Assembly: GCF_012489685.1 (NCBI RefSeq)
Contig: NC_080043.1
Coordinates: forward strand, 2,358,501 to 2,422,500
DNA from: Lotus japonicus
Taxonomy: Eukaryota > Streptophyta > Magnoliopsida > Fabales > Fabaceae
DNA length: 64,000 bases
Reading direction: 5' to 3'
Under the pieces are notes generated by a model that was given only the letters and a program-made list of their open reading frames with translations, did not search any database and was not told the DNA's origin. Shown here piece after piece: positions 27,661-39,923 of this stretch. The translations under genes were made by a program, and so were the position numbers. Each line of letters begins with the position of its first letter. The first letter of the stretch is position 1.

Positions 27661-27667
27661 TGTCACA

Positions 27668-28525
27668 GTCGATTCAAGTTATACCCTTCGTCACCACTTT
27701 GCGGAAAATCGTTAAGTATCAATATGTTAAATACCCGTGACTCGATTGGTGAAGTAGTATCTCTCTCCAAAAAAGCATGTTTTTTTTTACCGCCGCACAA
27801 AGAAAATCTTTTGTTGCGAATGAACAAGATATTGAGGAATTGTCCATACGTAAAATCATAATTATTGATACAGGCCTTTTCCACATAAAAAGGCAATCTT
27901 TTGTTACAATAGAAGCAGAAGTGATATCGATTATTCAAGAATCGAAGTCGATTTGCTTTATAAAAAGAGGATATCAATGAACTTCTATGAAATGGTTTCA
28001 CGGGATTCAGCCAATTATCTTCATCGTGGGATATCATTGAGAAATAGGAATCCGTGTTATCAAAAAATTTTCTACGATTCTTTATAGTATCGAAAGAGTC
28101 AATCATCCACTTAGGTATCTTATTGAACAAAAATGGTGATATTGTTCCTCCATTGATCAAGAATCTCGATTTTTGGGAAGTATCATGGTCATCTAATAAG
28201 AAGGGTTTCCATTTTTGAAAAAATAAACGATTTGAAGACCTATTGATTCGAACAGCTGATTACAGAGTGGATGATTCGGACTTTTCAATTCATAGATGTG
28301 GATCTCGGACCTATGAATGGGGATACTCCCGAAACTCACAAAGAAAAAAGGAAGTGATTTAGACAAAAAGAGAAGAAACTTGGAAAAAAAGAGAAGAAAC
28401 TTGTACAAAAAGAAACAAAGTGACTTAGACAAATCTTTTTTGTCGATAACCTCAGACCAATCAATCGAATATTGATTAATACGTAATCGATCGAACACTA
28501 CTTCAAAGCGGTCTACTAAGGCCCT
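27668..28525 (-). pseudogene. ycf2: ycf2 fragment (plastid), frameshifted
   Basis: On the minus strand, 28525-28193 reads [20 protein letters not shown] and onward. 28160-27668 reads [18 protein letters not shown] through [14 protein letters not shown] to [12 protein letters not shown]. Both are internal Ycf2 segments. A single-base shift between about 28160 and 28220 puts the two halves in different frames. Ycf2 is a very large plastid AAA-like protein linked to inner-envelope import. Only about 285 codons are present, so this is a non-functional scrap within the organelle insertion. Confidence 0.88.
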
Positions 28526-28539
28526 ATTGAATTAAGCGA

Positions 28540-29180
28540 GAGAAAGCTCAATCGATGGGATGGAAGGGAAGCTACTACAGCTGGGAAAGTATCTAAAGTA
28601 TCTTTGGATATTGGATAGAAGGAGGGGTAAGAGAGGCGCAAAGCCCTTGATAATCTTTGAGACCAATTTCGATTTCGCTCGCGGGGTCGTACGTAATATT
28701 ACATAAGATTAAGATAAAGTGAGTAAACTTGCTCCTCTTGGCATCCCTCTTCAAGTAGGCTTTTTTCTTCGCTAAGGCTTGGGAATTCTTAGCAACTCAG
28801 AGACTGAGTTTCCTTGAATTTATAGCTTTTTAAGAGCTAACTATTTCATTTCGTAACTGGGCAGGCGGGTCGAGCGAACAATCGCATACTCGCATATAGA
28901 AAGGTGGGCGAAGACTGAATTACATACAGCCTTTACTGAAGGAAGACTGTGATCCCTTGGATCTCTTGCAAACTTCTTTCATATTTCGAATTAGGGTTCC
29001 CATTTAGAAAGTGTAAAGTGAGCCTGAACGCACTTCATAAGTCTTGGTTGCCATTTCGGTAGGTTTTAAATTGAGTCATTAGAGGAAAGGAATAGCAGAC
29101 CGTGGAAAGCAAGTATCTTTAAACTAAATGGAAAAAGAGCTTATCTTATAGCAGCTCTCTCAGGGAAGCTTCCTTCGGGA
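28540..29180. other. Mitochondrial-type spacer, no gene
   Basis: The composition matches mitochondrial intergenic DNA. No gene is recognised. Confidence 0.4.
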
Positions 29181-29384
29181 TTAACCAATAGGGTAGAGGT
29201 GAATCAGCTTTCTTTCCTGAGGAGGACGTTTTTCTTTATTTTGATTGAGGCTGCCTTCGCACAACCGGCACAGGGTATTCATAGCTGTTCGGTGACTTTC
29301 GCGGTCGCCCTCACTGAACCGACTTGAATCTGAACTACGATTCAGATTGAGTCTTACCGAAATCGGATTTCCTTTTCGTGCCAT
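29181..29384 (-). pseudogene. rps3: Mitochondrial rps3 exon 1 with start of its group II intron
   Basis: From the ATG at 29384 (minus) the frame reads MARKGNPISVRLNLNRSSDS and ends after 74 nt at 29311. This equals the usual length of plant mitochondrial rps3 exon 1. The next bases, GGGCGACCGCG, fit the 5' end of the rps3 group II intron. Intron sequence continues to at least 29181, then is lost. Rps3 is a small-subunit protein of the mitoribosome. Exon 2 is absent, so the copy is dead. The longer open frame 29181-29549 only runs through the upstream spacer and the intron. Confidence 0.88.
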
Positions 29385-29937
29385 ATGCGCGGGTTCATCT
29401 CTCTCGACCTGCTGTTCAGGTTCGACGGGAAGGTTGATCGAGGGGACCCAGACTTTAGATCTCGCAGGAGAAGAACTGACTAGAATAGAGTAGGGCTCCT
29501 TCTCTAGTTTCACTTGAAAGTCAAGAAGAATTACTATATTAATTACCATATTGTTTAGAATTCAACTGCACTTGGCACTGAGGCACCTCTTTACTGATAA
29601 AAAGAATAGATAGAAAGAAAGAATGAGAACTCTTAGCGATCGGGGCTGTCTCGCCCGAACAAAAATAAAAAAATAAGAGGGAAATCCACGATTTTGTTTG
29701 TTAAATCCCTTTTCAACTGAGAAAGAAAACAAGATCATTTCGTTCCATTTTTAGTAGAATAGTTAAGGATATTCCATTAGTAATGAAAAAAGGAGGGTTG
29801 ATCGAGCTGTCAATTTTGGTCCCTATAGCAAAGTTTAACACTTGTCAATTTTAGTCTCTATAATACTCCCTCCGTTCCTAATTATAGGACTTAGTTTTAA
29901 ATTTTTCATATTCCTAAATATAAGACCTTTAACAATA

Positions 29938-30658
29938 GGGGAATGCTAACTTACTCCCACTTGATTTTATGAAGGAGTAAGTTAGCACTCAATACCTTTT
30001 CCTTTTGACAAAAAAACCCAACACCCTTTTCTTTCAAGCCAATTAAATCCTAGGTTGTTATGTAATTTTCTTTTTTATATTTTTGATCCAAAAAATATTT
30101 ATTTTCTCTCTCCTCCCACTTCCCACTTTCTCTTCGGTTCTCCTCCTATTTCATCTATGGTGTCTCCACCTTCTTCTGATGAAAAAAACTCCTCCACGTT
30201 TCAGACCCATTCACTAACCACACAACATCACTCTCATTTTTTCCATAGATTCTTTTTCCATCCATGGTGTCTCCATCTTCTTCTCATAAAATTCATCATT
30301 TGTGGTCATCCAAAATTAGGAAAATGTATAAAGCCAACTAGCCAAGCACCATTGATGTTTTGATTGTTTTCTCTGGTAAGCAACATAACTAGTTTGAGGA
30401 GAGAGAGTAATTTTTTCCAAATAAATGAAAGAAGAAGCCGAGAAGGTAAAGGAGAAGAAAGAGAAAAAGGAAAAAAAGTGATAAATGAAGAGAGAGAAAT
30501 TATTAATTTTAAAATACAATGAATTTGAAATTACATTAATGCCCTAAATTGTAACTACTTTTAAGAAGAAAATGTTGGAGCTTTTTGTGAAAAGGAAAAT
30601 GTGTTGAGTGCTAACTTACTCCTTCACAAAATCAAGTGGGAGTAAGTTAGCATTCCCC
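29938..30658. mobile_element. TIR element with about 90-bp TIRs, Mutator-like
   Basis: The left end GGGGAATGCTAACTTACTCC is repeated inverted at the right end with few changes, and similarity runs about 90 bp. The left flank is TTAACAATA and the right flank TTAACACAATA, which would be a 9-bp duplication with a later 2-bp insertion. The interior is pyrimidine-rich without a transposase. It sits between Stowaway-type sequences. Confidence 0.6.
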
Positions 30659-30669
30659 TTAACACAATA

Positions 30670-30973
30670 CTCCCTCCGGTCCTATTTATAAGCATGAAAG
30701 AGAAGAAAAATCTTGGTCCTTTTTATAAGAACCAAATAAAAGTTTGAGCTATATTAATTATTTTTTTCCAATGATGCCCTTATTAATTCTAACTTGTAAA
30801 ATGTGTCTCATTAATTATTCTCTCTCTTTCCCACTTTCCAATACTAATAATAAAGGGTAATTTTGGAAATTTATTTTAATTCAAGACAAATTTAATGTAT
30901 TTTATCTAGTTTAACTACATTTCTTAAACTATGTGAATTTTTTTTTATTGCTTATAAATAGGACCGGAGGGAG
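30670..30973. mobile_element. Stowaway-type (Tc1/mariner) MITE, TA TSD
   Basis: Ends CTCCCTCCGGTCCTATTTAT and ATAAATAGGACCGGAGGGAG are perfect inverted copies, both flanked by TA. The 304-bp length and ends are those of plant Stowaway MITEs. Related truncated ends occur at about 29867 (CTCCCTCCGTTCC), about 31806 and about 47202. Confidence 0.85.
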
Positions 30974-30976
30974 TAA

Positions 30977-31180
30977 TATAGTAAAAAGTATTCTACTCTC
31001 TCATATATACCCTCACATTTATTGTGTGTTTTCAATTCCCAAGTTTTAATTACCACTTGTATGAAAACTGAGAGTAGAATATAGTAAAAAGTATTCTACT
31101 CTCTCATATATACCCTCTCATACAATTGTTTTCAATTCCCAAGTTTTGCTGAGAGGGTATATATGAGAGAGTAGAATACA
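30977..31180. repeat. 104-bp direct duplication plus inverted copy
   Basis: The phrase AGTATTCTACTCTCTCATAT within a 37-bp block occurs at 30977-31013 and again at 31081-31117. An inverted copy follows at about 31152-31179. CAATTCCCAAGTTTT is also repeated. A transcript could form hairpins between direct and inverted copies. No function is known. Confidence 0.6.
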
Positions 31181-32640
31181 AGTTTTGCTTATAAAAAGTT
31201 TTGGTTAAAATGTCCACAATTGTATGAAAACTGAGAGTCTCTCAATTCCATCTCGTCCCGCATTGGTTTTATCGTGTTTCAATCGGATGAGTAGATTCTC
31301 ATCAGCCATATATAAATTTATCTAAGAAAATATTGTATCAATTTAATTAATTATTATGCATAAAAATATAAGCATTTAGTTTGGAAGTTCATAAAATTTT
31401 TGATTTTTGAAAGTAAATTTGTTGTGCCTAAAAGTAATATATTAGGATTAATTTTGAAATTTTGAAAAAAAAGAATGTCATGAAAATAAATTAGTAACCA
31501 CATCTAAACAATGGTGGTTCAAAGAATTTTCAAAAAATGAAAACCTGAACCACATTTTTTTATATTAAAAAATAAATAACACTCATAAGGAATCAACTCC
31601 TAAAGCTTCTTATACCAAACTCATATATCTCTTCTTCCGCCAAAACCCAAACTACATTATATATGCATGTGATCACTCTTTATTTCAAAAAGATTATGGT
31701 TTTTCACATTTCCAAACTTAACCTTAATATTTCAAAACATATGTTGCTCCCTCTAATAATGAATAATTATTAATTTTTATATTTAAATAAATAGCTATTA
31801 TGACTACTCCCTCCGTTCTTATATAAAAATCAAATTGAAAGTGCTCGTGGTCCTTTTTTATAAGAACCAATTTGGAACTTATTAAACATTAATTATTTTT
31901 TACAAGAAGGGCAAGGAACGGAGAAATTTTTAAACCGTTGAGCAATAAAAAATAATGTCTTAAATTCTTATAAATTTAAGTGGCAGCAGTGTGTTTAAAA
32001 TACAAGTTCGAGATTCTTAAAAATTCTTTTATAAATTATAAATAAAAAATTGAATTAATATATGAGTAATTTATTTTAAATTTAAGATTTATGATATATT
32101 TTAAAATAAAACATGAATTTTAAAAATTATAGGTTTTTTATTCATAAAAAACTAAAATGTTCTGAAATGTAAGTTCCAAGAACTACATACTACATTTAAT
32201 TCAAAAAAAAAAGAACTACATACTCCATAACCTAATAGCTAAGCTAGTAGCCGAATAATCAAATTGGGCCTCATAAGGCTCCATATAAAAAAAGATAGGA
32301 ATCCGTGAAAATTAAAATTCTGATTTGGGTTTCCCCAGCAGCTATTCACCCAAGCTTCAACTCAAATTCAACAATTAGATCATAAATTGTTTCATCTTTA
32401 TTTAGATCTACAAGATATAAATTTAAAAAGGTTATTTTAAATGGATTGGATTAACAAAAAACATACAAATCAACATGAAAGACGAAACTATGTGACATGT
32501 TAATTGGTAAAAAAAAATCAAAATCATGTAAAAACAAGGGAGGGTTTGAAAGAAGGGAAAGATGTAGGGAAAATGATTGTTGTGATATTCAATAGAAAAA
32601 AGATGAAGCACAACTGCCCATTTTCTCAAAATTGATGTTG
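31181..32640. other. AT-rich intergenic with a truncated MITE end
   Basis: Contains CTCCCTCCGTTCTTATATAA near 31806 without a clear partner end (a GGAACGGAG lies near 31917). Otherwise no gene is seen. Confidence 0.35.
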
Positions 32641-32935
32641 CAGGGAACTCTTTCGGAAGAATGCATTGATTTAAAGCACAAAACCGATACACACAATCCC
32701 TGCAAATCTTAAGTATTTGTTCTTGCTATGTCATGAAAAAGCAAATTCACAAAACCCCTAAGATCTGAAACAGAAACCAAAAACCCTAAGCAACAGAAAC
32801 GATGAAAAGAAAGCAAACGTTGTTTTGAGTCGCAGAAGAGAGACACATTGGAACAGCTACCAGACGCTGTGTATATATAGGGAAGTAGCAAAACCCTAAA
32901 AACGATTTTTGCCATATTGTTTGTGGGCTTTGGGC
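32640..32935 (-). promoter_or_regulatory. Minus-strand promoter-like region with TATA and telo-box motifs
   Basis: Read on the minus strand, CTATATATACACAGC (about 32881-32867) looks like a TATA box. Upstream are AAGCCCAAAG/GGGCTT motifs like site II elements, and AAACCCTA-type telo-box motifs flank it. Downstream comes a C/T-rich leader with a possible 5'-UTR intron ending TTTCAG, as in plant translation-related genes. The only downstream start (at about 32614) gives MGSCASSFFY and then a stop, so any gene is truncated or non-coding. Confidence 0.35.
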
Positions 32936-33269
32936 TTGTACTGACTATTGATGACTAATGGACCAGTCTTGCAAATAAAAAAATAGGTGGGAGTTCTTGT
33001 TCTCACCATCCTTTTCAATTCCATTTTTCTAAAATAAATCATCCTTCTTTCACCTATTTTGGAACATGTAAACTAGTTTTTTTTATCTTTTGGAAACTAA
33101 TTTTCAGAATGAAAAAAATAGGGCTTGTTTGATTATTATATTGTAAATTAAAGTAGTCTTTAGTTTTAAAAACTGAGAAATAAACCTTGTTTTGTAACTG
33201 TTTTAAGAAATAGTTATGAGTGGGAAAAATAAAAGAAATTATGAAATTAAAGCATCATAAACAACAAAG

Positions 33270-33600
33270 GAATAATAATGTCTAAGGGTTCATCAATAGT
33301 AGTAGAATCAGACTGGTGGCTAGCACTAAAGGATGCAAGGCAATCTGTCAGGTTATTAGCCTTACGAGAATGTGACGGAGGTGAACATCTAAATCCCGTG
33401 CAAAAAGAAGGTGAATATCCATACAGATACTAGCGCGCATGAAACCTGAACCTGTCATGGTTAAGGGTCTCCACCACATCCAAGCAATTTGATCCGCAGT
33501 ACGACTTTCTGATATTCCGCCTCTAAAGCAATTGGAGTCTCATCCTCATTGCACGGAGCTCTGATAATAAGGGATCTCCACCATCCATACTTGCAAAAAA
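33270..33600 (-). pseudogene. LINE RNase H-like remnant
   Basis: On the minus strand, fragments read TPIALEAEYQKVVL and, in another frame, HSRKANNLTDCLASFS. They resemble the EA(L) and (V)RR(S)AN..AD..A parts of the plant LINE RNase H domain. Stops and frame changes show long decay. Similar-composition sequence continues to about 33890. Confidence 0.45.
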
Positions 33601-33899
33601 ACCAACCTACCAAACATTTTGGGAGTCACTTATAACCTCTCTCATTCCCATATGCTTTTGGGTGTGGCTACACACACCATCAACAGTGAGAAAGGCAAAC
33701 CCCTTACGAGGTAACAACCAACGCTCAAAACGCAAGGGCTCCAGAACCTCTCATGGCTCCAATCAAGGCAACGACGATCCAAGTACAAGTGAACTTCACT
33801 GACCATATATCATCCCCTATGACCTTCTCATTTTGCCATCTCCAAAGCCCCCACCTACACCGCAAAAACGAAGAATGAGCACCCAGAATCTGCACGCAA

Positions 33900-35270
33900 G
33901 CCCAATCTTAAAACTTCTTTTTATTTTTCAGTTTCTAAAACTAAATTTTAAAACATCCCAAGGATAAATAGATCCTTGCCCTTCCTTCACGTTTAGTTTG
34001 CACATACTAAAATTCAAACACATCAAATATTTTATGGTCTTTACCGTCAAGCACTTTAAGTGAAACTATAATGATTGTATTATATTTTTTTGTCAATGAT
34101 GTTTGGAATAAATACCCTAGCCAACAACACTTACATAAGTGGAAATAAATCTCAAAAAGTGATATGTAATGCACAAAAATAAAATATTAAGAACAAGCAT
34201 GTCCACTCAAGCAAATTGGCTATACATACAGCTGAAACATGATGAAAACCCTAAAGATCATACAATACCTCCTAAAAACCTCAAAATTATCAGAGAAACC
34301 AATTAAATTCTTATGGAAATAATATTAACTTCCTAATTAAAAATACAATGTTGATTCACGGACAACTTTTTGGTGTCCAAACACTTATTTTGTGGCAGTT
34401 TTAGACCATCACAAAGTGAAAAACTTGACAAAATACGTTCTACAATAGTCTATAATCTTAAGAAATAGAAGTGTTGATTTACAGTACCGTGGTTCACCAA
34501 TCTTTTTTGTGAACAATACTCTCATTTTAACAACACATTCGGCTCTACTAAATTGCAACTATGAGAGAAACACATATCTTGGCTTCATCAGCACAAATAG
34601 GTTTAATTTGGTTTGGTCATATACTCATATATTATTTTAAGTAGGTTTAAAAGATCTCATTTTATGATATGCTCAAGACCACATACATTTGGGTGGCCCA
34701 GATTTACTCAGTTATTATGTGGCGAAATGTGCATTTGGAAAGTGCGTGAAACCAACTTGTTCTTGTTCCACAGGAATTGACTGCAACTTAATTATATCAC
34801 AACAAAAGAAACTGTGGGGAAAAATATCAACATTCTAATCTTCACTTTTATGTAAAAAACCATTCAGCTTAGGTTCAAAAAAGAAAACCAGAAAGAAAGA
34901 AAGAGCCACTACAGCCATTGCTTATATAATTTATTCACAATTGGTGTCTTTTCGTCTCAAATAAAGGTGATTTTGTAAATTGAAGAATAAAGTCACCCAC
35001 AATATTTTCCGAAAAGAAAAAAAAAACTTTGTTGTCAAATAGATATGAAGTTGGATTCCTCTTGTAACAAAAAAAAATAGAGATATAAAGTTGCTTAAAT
35101 AGTACACACTTTAATTAAACCGTGAATATTCCTGCTCGAATAATAATTCTCACGCAGACAACAACAATTCAGCTATGGAAACTTAGGTGTTTCCAACGTA
35201 AAGTCCGTCACATGATGCAAATTATGATTATTATTTAGTTATAATATCATATCATTGCTTATGTTATGAA
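33900..35270. other. Intergenic upstream of PFK
   Basis: AT-rich, with no gene or complete element recognised. The last few hundred bases presumably hold the PFK promoter. Confidence 0.35.
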
Positions 35271-35280
35271 ATATATATAA
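35271..35280 (+). promoter_or_regulatory. Possible TATA box of PFK
   Basis: ATATATATAA lies about 47 bp before the PFK start codon. That implies a short 5' UTR. The call rests on motif and position only. Confidence 0.4.
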
Positions 35281-35326
35281 GTTTGGTAAAGAGGGATATG
35301 AGGTAAAGCCAACCATTGAGTGAGTC

Positions 35327-38300
35327 ATGGAAAAATCAAATTCTGTTATTACAGAATCCAACAACAACAACAACATCAAAACAGATGCAGACTCTGGTTT
35401 TGTACTTGAGGATGTTCCTCACCTTTCTGATTACATCCCTCATCTCCCTGTAATTCTCTAATTTCTGCTAGTCTTGTATATGGTTGATATATGATCAAAT
35501 GAACTTGTGTTGTTTTAGTGGATTGATGCATTTATATTCATTACATGTGTTTGATTTTTCCTGTTTGCTTTCTTGTTGATTGATCATGATGCAGACATAT
35601 CCTGACCCTTTACAAGACAATCCTTCCTATTCAGTTGTTAAGTAAGTTACTATGTACTTTTAAGTGTTAGTTTACTATTAGCGTGTAGGTTCTGGAGTTA
35701 CTGTATTTTGTATTTTGGATTGTGTGCTTATAAGATTGTTAATTCAGTGATCAAGTTGGTTAATTTATGTTTCCACAGGCAGTACTATGTGAATGAGGAT
35801 GATACAGTTGCGCAACAGGCTAGTAACTATTGACCTTTTGTTCTTTTGATTCTCATATCTCCCTAATAGCATGTTTGGACCGGCTTTTCTTTCTAACACT
35901 CAGAAACTACTTATAAAAGCTTCTGCCTATAATTGATTTTGGCTTTAAAATCAATTGTAAGAAAGATTTCTAAACATGCACTAAGACATAGTCTACCATT
36001 TGCACTTATTCTATCCAATAGTATGTTTTGTTTCACAATAAAAGACTCTAGAATCACTTCTGGTTAGAAGCTTCAAGTCTTAGCTTCGGCACAAACGCAT
36101 GCTAGATTATGTGCAAATCGTAAAACCAAACATCTACTAAATTGTTCATAACTCATAAGAATCTATTTTTTTTTTGGGTGTAGATAGTGGTGCATAAAAA
36201 TAGTTCCAGAGGAACCCATTTCCGGCGTGCCGGACCTGCTCAGAAGGTTTGCTTTTTTTTGGGGGTAGAAACTGATTTCTAAAGATGTAATTTATGGGGA
36301 GACAATAGTGATTTGAATGTTGTCCAGGTATATTTTGATTCAGAGGAAGTGTATGCTTGTATTGTCACATGTGGAGGTCTTTGTCCTGGTCTGAACACAG
36401 TGATAAGAGAAATAGTTTGTGGCTTGTACAATATGTATGGTGTGCACAGAGTTCAGGGAATAGAGGTACAATTTATGAACTAATCACCATATTTGTTTGA
36501 AAATTTTCACAAGTATTGGATAGTTTTTGGTGAAGGTGTTTCATCAAATTAAAATCTAGTGTGTGGTTAAATGCAGGGAGGGTATAGAGGTTTTTATTCA
36601 AGAAACACAGTTCCTTTAACACCAAAGGTTGTCAATGATATCCACAAACGTGGTGGAACCATTCTTGGGACATCATATGGAGGCCATGATACATCAAAGA
36701 TTGTCGATAGCATTCAGGATAGGGGCATTAACCAGGTTTATATACTTGGAGGATATGGAACTCAAAAGGAGGCAGCTATGATTTTTGTGGTAATTAATTG
36801 ATGCCATTTGAGTGCTGATACTCACTCTGCAGATCTTGGCATTTTGTTATGAGCTTATAAATAAGCGTTTATGTCATAAGGGCTCATTACCTTAACCGCT
36901 TAATTAAACTGTTTAACCAAACGCACCCTAGCTTGATGAGGTCATAGTAGATATTGTACAAGCATAAGATATGGTTACAAACTTTAGTGATAAGTTATCA
37001 ACCATTTTGCATATAATTGCCAACAAGTTACAAGTGGTGTACTAATACACAATCTACTCAGTGGTAGATGTTAGAATTCTCCATAACTTTTTCCTGTGAA
37101 ATCTGTACTCAGAAGGTTTAGTTATTTATGCAGGAAGTTAGAAGACGAGGCTTGAAAGTTGCAGTAGTTGGAATTCCAAAAACTATTGATAATGATATAC
37201 CCGTAAGAATACACTGATTGTATATGTGAAAATCATATACATTTATATGCCATTTGAAAACACCTACTAATGTCATTACTATATGAATCAGGTTATTGAT
37301 AAGTCAATAGGTTTCGACACTGCTGTTGAAGAGGCACAAAGGGCTATCGATTCTGCCCATGTGGAAGCAGAGAGCACTGAGAATGGTATTGGTGTTGTTA
37401 AGTTAATGGGGCGTTGCAGTGGTAAGCTCTATTCCTTCCTTTGGTAATTTACAACTTCAGCCTAATGCTATCATAATAATATAGTATAGATTAGAGAATG
37501 TACTTGTATGTATGCTGCTATGATAATTGTTTAGTGATACATGTTTGATTCAACTTGTGATTGGTTCAAGTGATACATGTTTGATTTATCTTAAGTAAGG
37601 TCACTAGGATCACGAGGTGGTAGATATTCTCAACTCAAGCCAATAGTGATAAAAGAGTCTATCTTAAATCCGTTTATTAGAGACCACTCACACATGAGTC
37701 ACCCGAATATGTCCAGACCTGCAGATTACATACTCCAATGTCGAGTTCTCTGGGTGTGAGTGAATGTGTTAAGGTCTGACATTGACTAGATATGGCAAAA
37801 TTAGTTCATATAAGAGCAATCATCACCTCTAAACTATAGCTTTTAGAAAATAGTTAGATCTAACCTGAATTATAAGAATATTGCATTCATGTCTGATCCT
37901 TTTCGTTCAATACAAGTCTATGGAAGGTCTAGTTTTGGTTTTCAGGTCAATACAAGAGACAATGTTCTTGTCATTCTTAATATTTGTTTTGTCTTGAATT
38001 AGTTGTTATGCTCACCATATGATGACATGTTGATGCAGGATTGATAGCCATGTATGCAACTCTAGCCAGCAGAGATGTGGACTGTTGCTTGATTCCAGAA
38101 TCACACTTTTACCTTGAGGGTCCAGGTGGACTCTTTGAGTTTATTGAGAAAAGACTTAGAGAACAAGGGCACTTGGTTATAGTAATTGCTGAAGGTGCAG
38201 GACAAGAGCTTCTTCCTAACCACAACTCATCTAACATGAATAAGAGAGATGCTTCTCCAATGGAGTTACCTCATGATGTTGGTCTGTGGTTATCCCAACA

Positions 38301-39627
38301 AATTAAGGTTAAAACTCTGTAGGTTTAGCTTTACTATTGAGGTAGATGTGTTTCTTGTGGATTGTCTAAATGACTCGTGTGGGTTACTAACTCACAACTC
38401 AATAGATCAATATGATTTTTTATAAATAAATTAATAAATAAAATATAAAAATTTTAACTCACTTATCTTCAATGTGATTAAATGATGAGTTATTTAACTC
38501 AAACTTTCTTATGGGTCATTTAGACAACCTGTTTCTTGTAGTTAAATCATGAGCTTCTAAGGTAGACAATTATGAAGTTGGATAGCCCAAGAATCTATGG
38601 GAAAACCATGTGATTAAATGTAGAATTCATTGGGTATTTTCAAGTTAGCAACATAGACAGATATATGAAGCTATTAACAACTGTTATAGGTTATAAGATA
38701 TTAAGCACCATAGCAATAGTATCAACAGTGGTCTAACTTGCTTTGGCTGCTTTTGAAATTCTGAATTTTTTTTTTCCAAATTCATAAGAACAAGTTCTGT
38801 ATTTGAATGAATATATTTTCATACAGCTGAATTTTACACTTTGTTTTTACATTTAGAATATTTATTTCTGTTGCAGGATCACTTTGCAAAATGTCAAAAA
38901 ATGACTATAAATCTCAAGTATATTGGTGAGCTCTCTCTATATATATAATATATAAATATATGTATATATTATTTTTATTTCAAATAGAAAAAACAAGTGA
39001 GAAATTATAATATTGTCCGACAGATCCTACTTACATGATCCGTGCTATTCCAAGTAATGCATCTGATAATGTGCATTGCACCCTCCTTGCCCAAAGTGCT
39101 GTTCATGGTGCAATGGCTGGATATACAGGCTTCACAGTGGGTCCAGTTAATGGCAGAAATTGTTACATCCCATTTCATGTAAGTTCTTGTCACTAGCAAA
39201 ACCTGTTTGCTGTTGCACCAATTGTGTCTTGTTATCCACTTAACAGACCTCTGTTCAAGACATTCATAGGTTGCATAATGATCAAGCCAATTGCTTGGTG
39301 CTTATTTTGATCATTATGTCTACTCCTGAGCACGATGGAGCGTGTTAAAGCCTCATAATAAGTCCTTATAAATGAGGACAATCCTCACATTTAAGCTAGC
39401 TTTTGAGGATGAGCTAGGTTTAAGCCAAATCCAAGAATTGAACTATATAATCACTTCACACTAAGTAAAACTTTTTTTTTGTGCAGCTCATAAATGAGGG
39501 AGAAAAGAAGGTTGTGATAACCGACCGAATGTGGGCAAGGTTACTGGCTTCAACCCATCAGCCAAGCTTCCCGAATCCTCAAGATATCACAGGAGAAGCA
39601 GATGAAAGAACAGATCACCAAAAATGA
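35327..39627 (+). CDS. PFK: Plant ATP-dependent 6-phosphofructokinase-like protein
   Basis: Exons: 35327-35449, 35595-35641, 35779-35818, 36184-36246, 36328-36465, 36577-36789, 37134-37202, 37292-37421, 38039-38307, 38877-38925, 39024-39178, 39487-39627; 478 aa, usual length for the family. The reaction in active members is ATP + fructose 6-phosphate to fructose 1,6-bisphosphate. No transit peptide is evident ([10 protein letters not shown]...), which suggests a cytosolic protein. Family blocks: GGLCPGLN (107-114), PKTIDND (223-229), MGRCSG (270-275), PES (294-296), NLKYIDPTYMIR. Odd points: GGDGT is GGYGT (195-199), GTSRGG is GTSYGG (168-173), and MGR(Y/H)SG has Cys. The Mg-ATP Asp is therefore missing, so activity is doubtful. 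Intron 3 appears to use a GC donor, and intron 9 holds a MITE. Confidence 0.93.
38359..38529. mobile_element. Small Mutator-like MITE in PFK intron 9
   Basis: Ends GGATTGTCTAAATGAC and GTCATTTAGACAACC are inverted copies, flanked on both sides by TGTTTCTTGT (38349-38358 and 38530-38539). The ends match the 1.18-kb element at 3013-4190, so this is a shortened member of the same family. It lies 51 bp after the exon 9 donor and does not touch splice sites. Confidence 0.75.
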
Positions 39628-39923
39628 CTAAACAGGATAAAACCTTCAAAACATCTTTGATACCAAAAAGAAATTACATCTTAAATTCTAGTAATGATGA
39701 TTTTGATATTGGTGGCTGAAGTTTACAACAGCAAATTTAACTTGCATGTAAGAGATAAGAATCATAAGTTAATTGACACAATAAAACCAAATCCATTGCA
39801 TCTCATGCAGTACTTAAGCCATGATGATTACCTATATTTACAACCTGTTGAAGGGGGGAATTTGACATCATAGGTACCAAAAAAGAGAGATTTACACAAC
39901 ACTTGGAGCTTCTTTTAATTATC

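Noticed and set aside
29181..29549. 122-codon frame as an independent protein
   Set aside because: It is mitochondrial spacer, rps3 exon 1 and intron read through in one frame.
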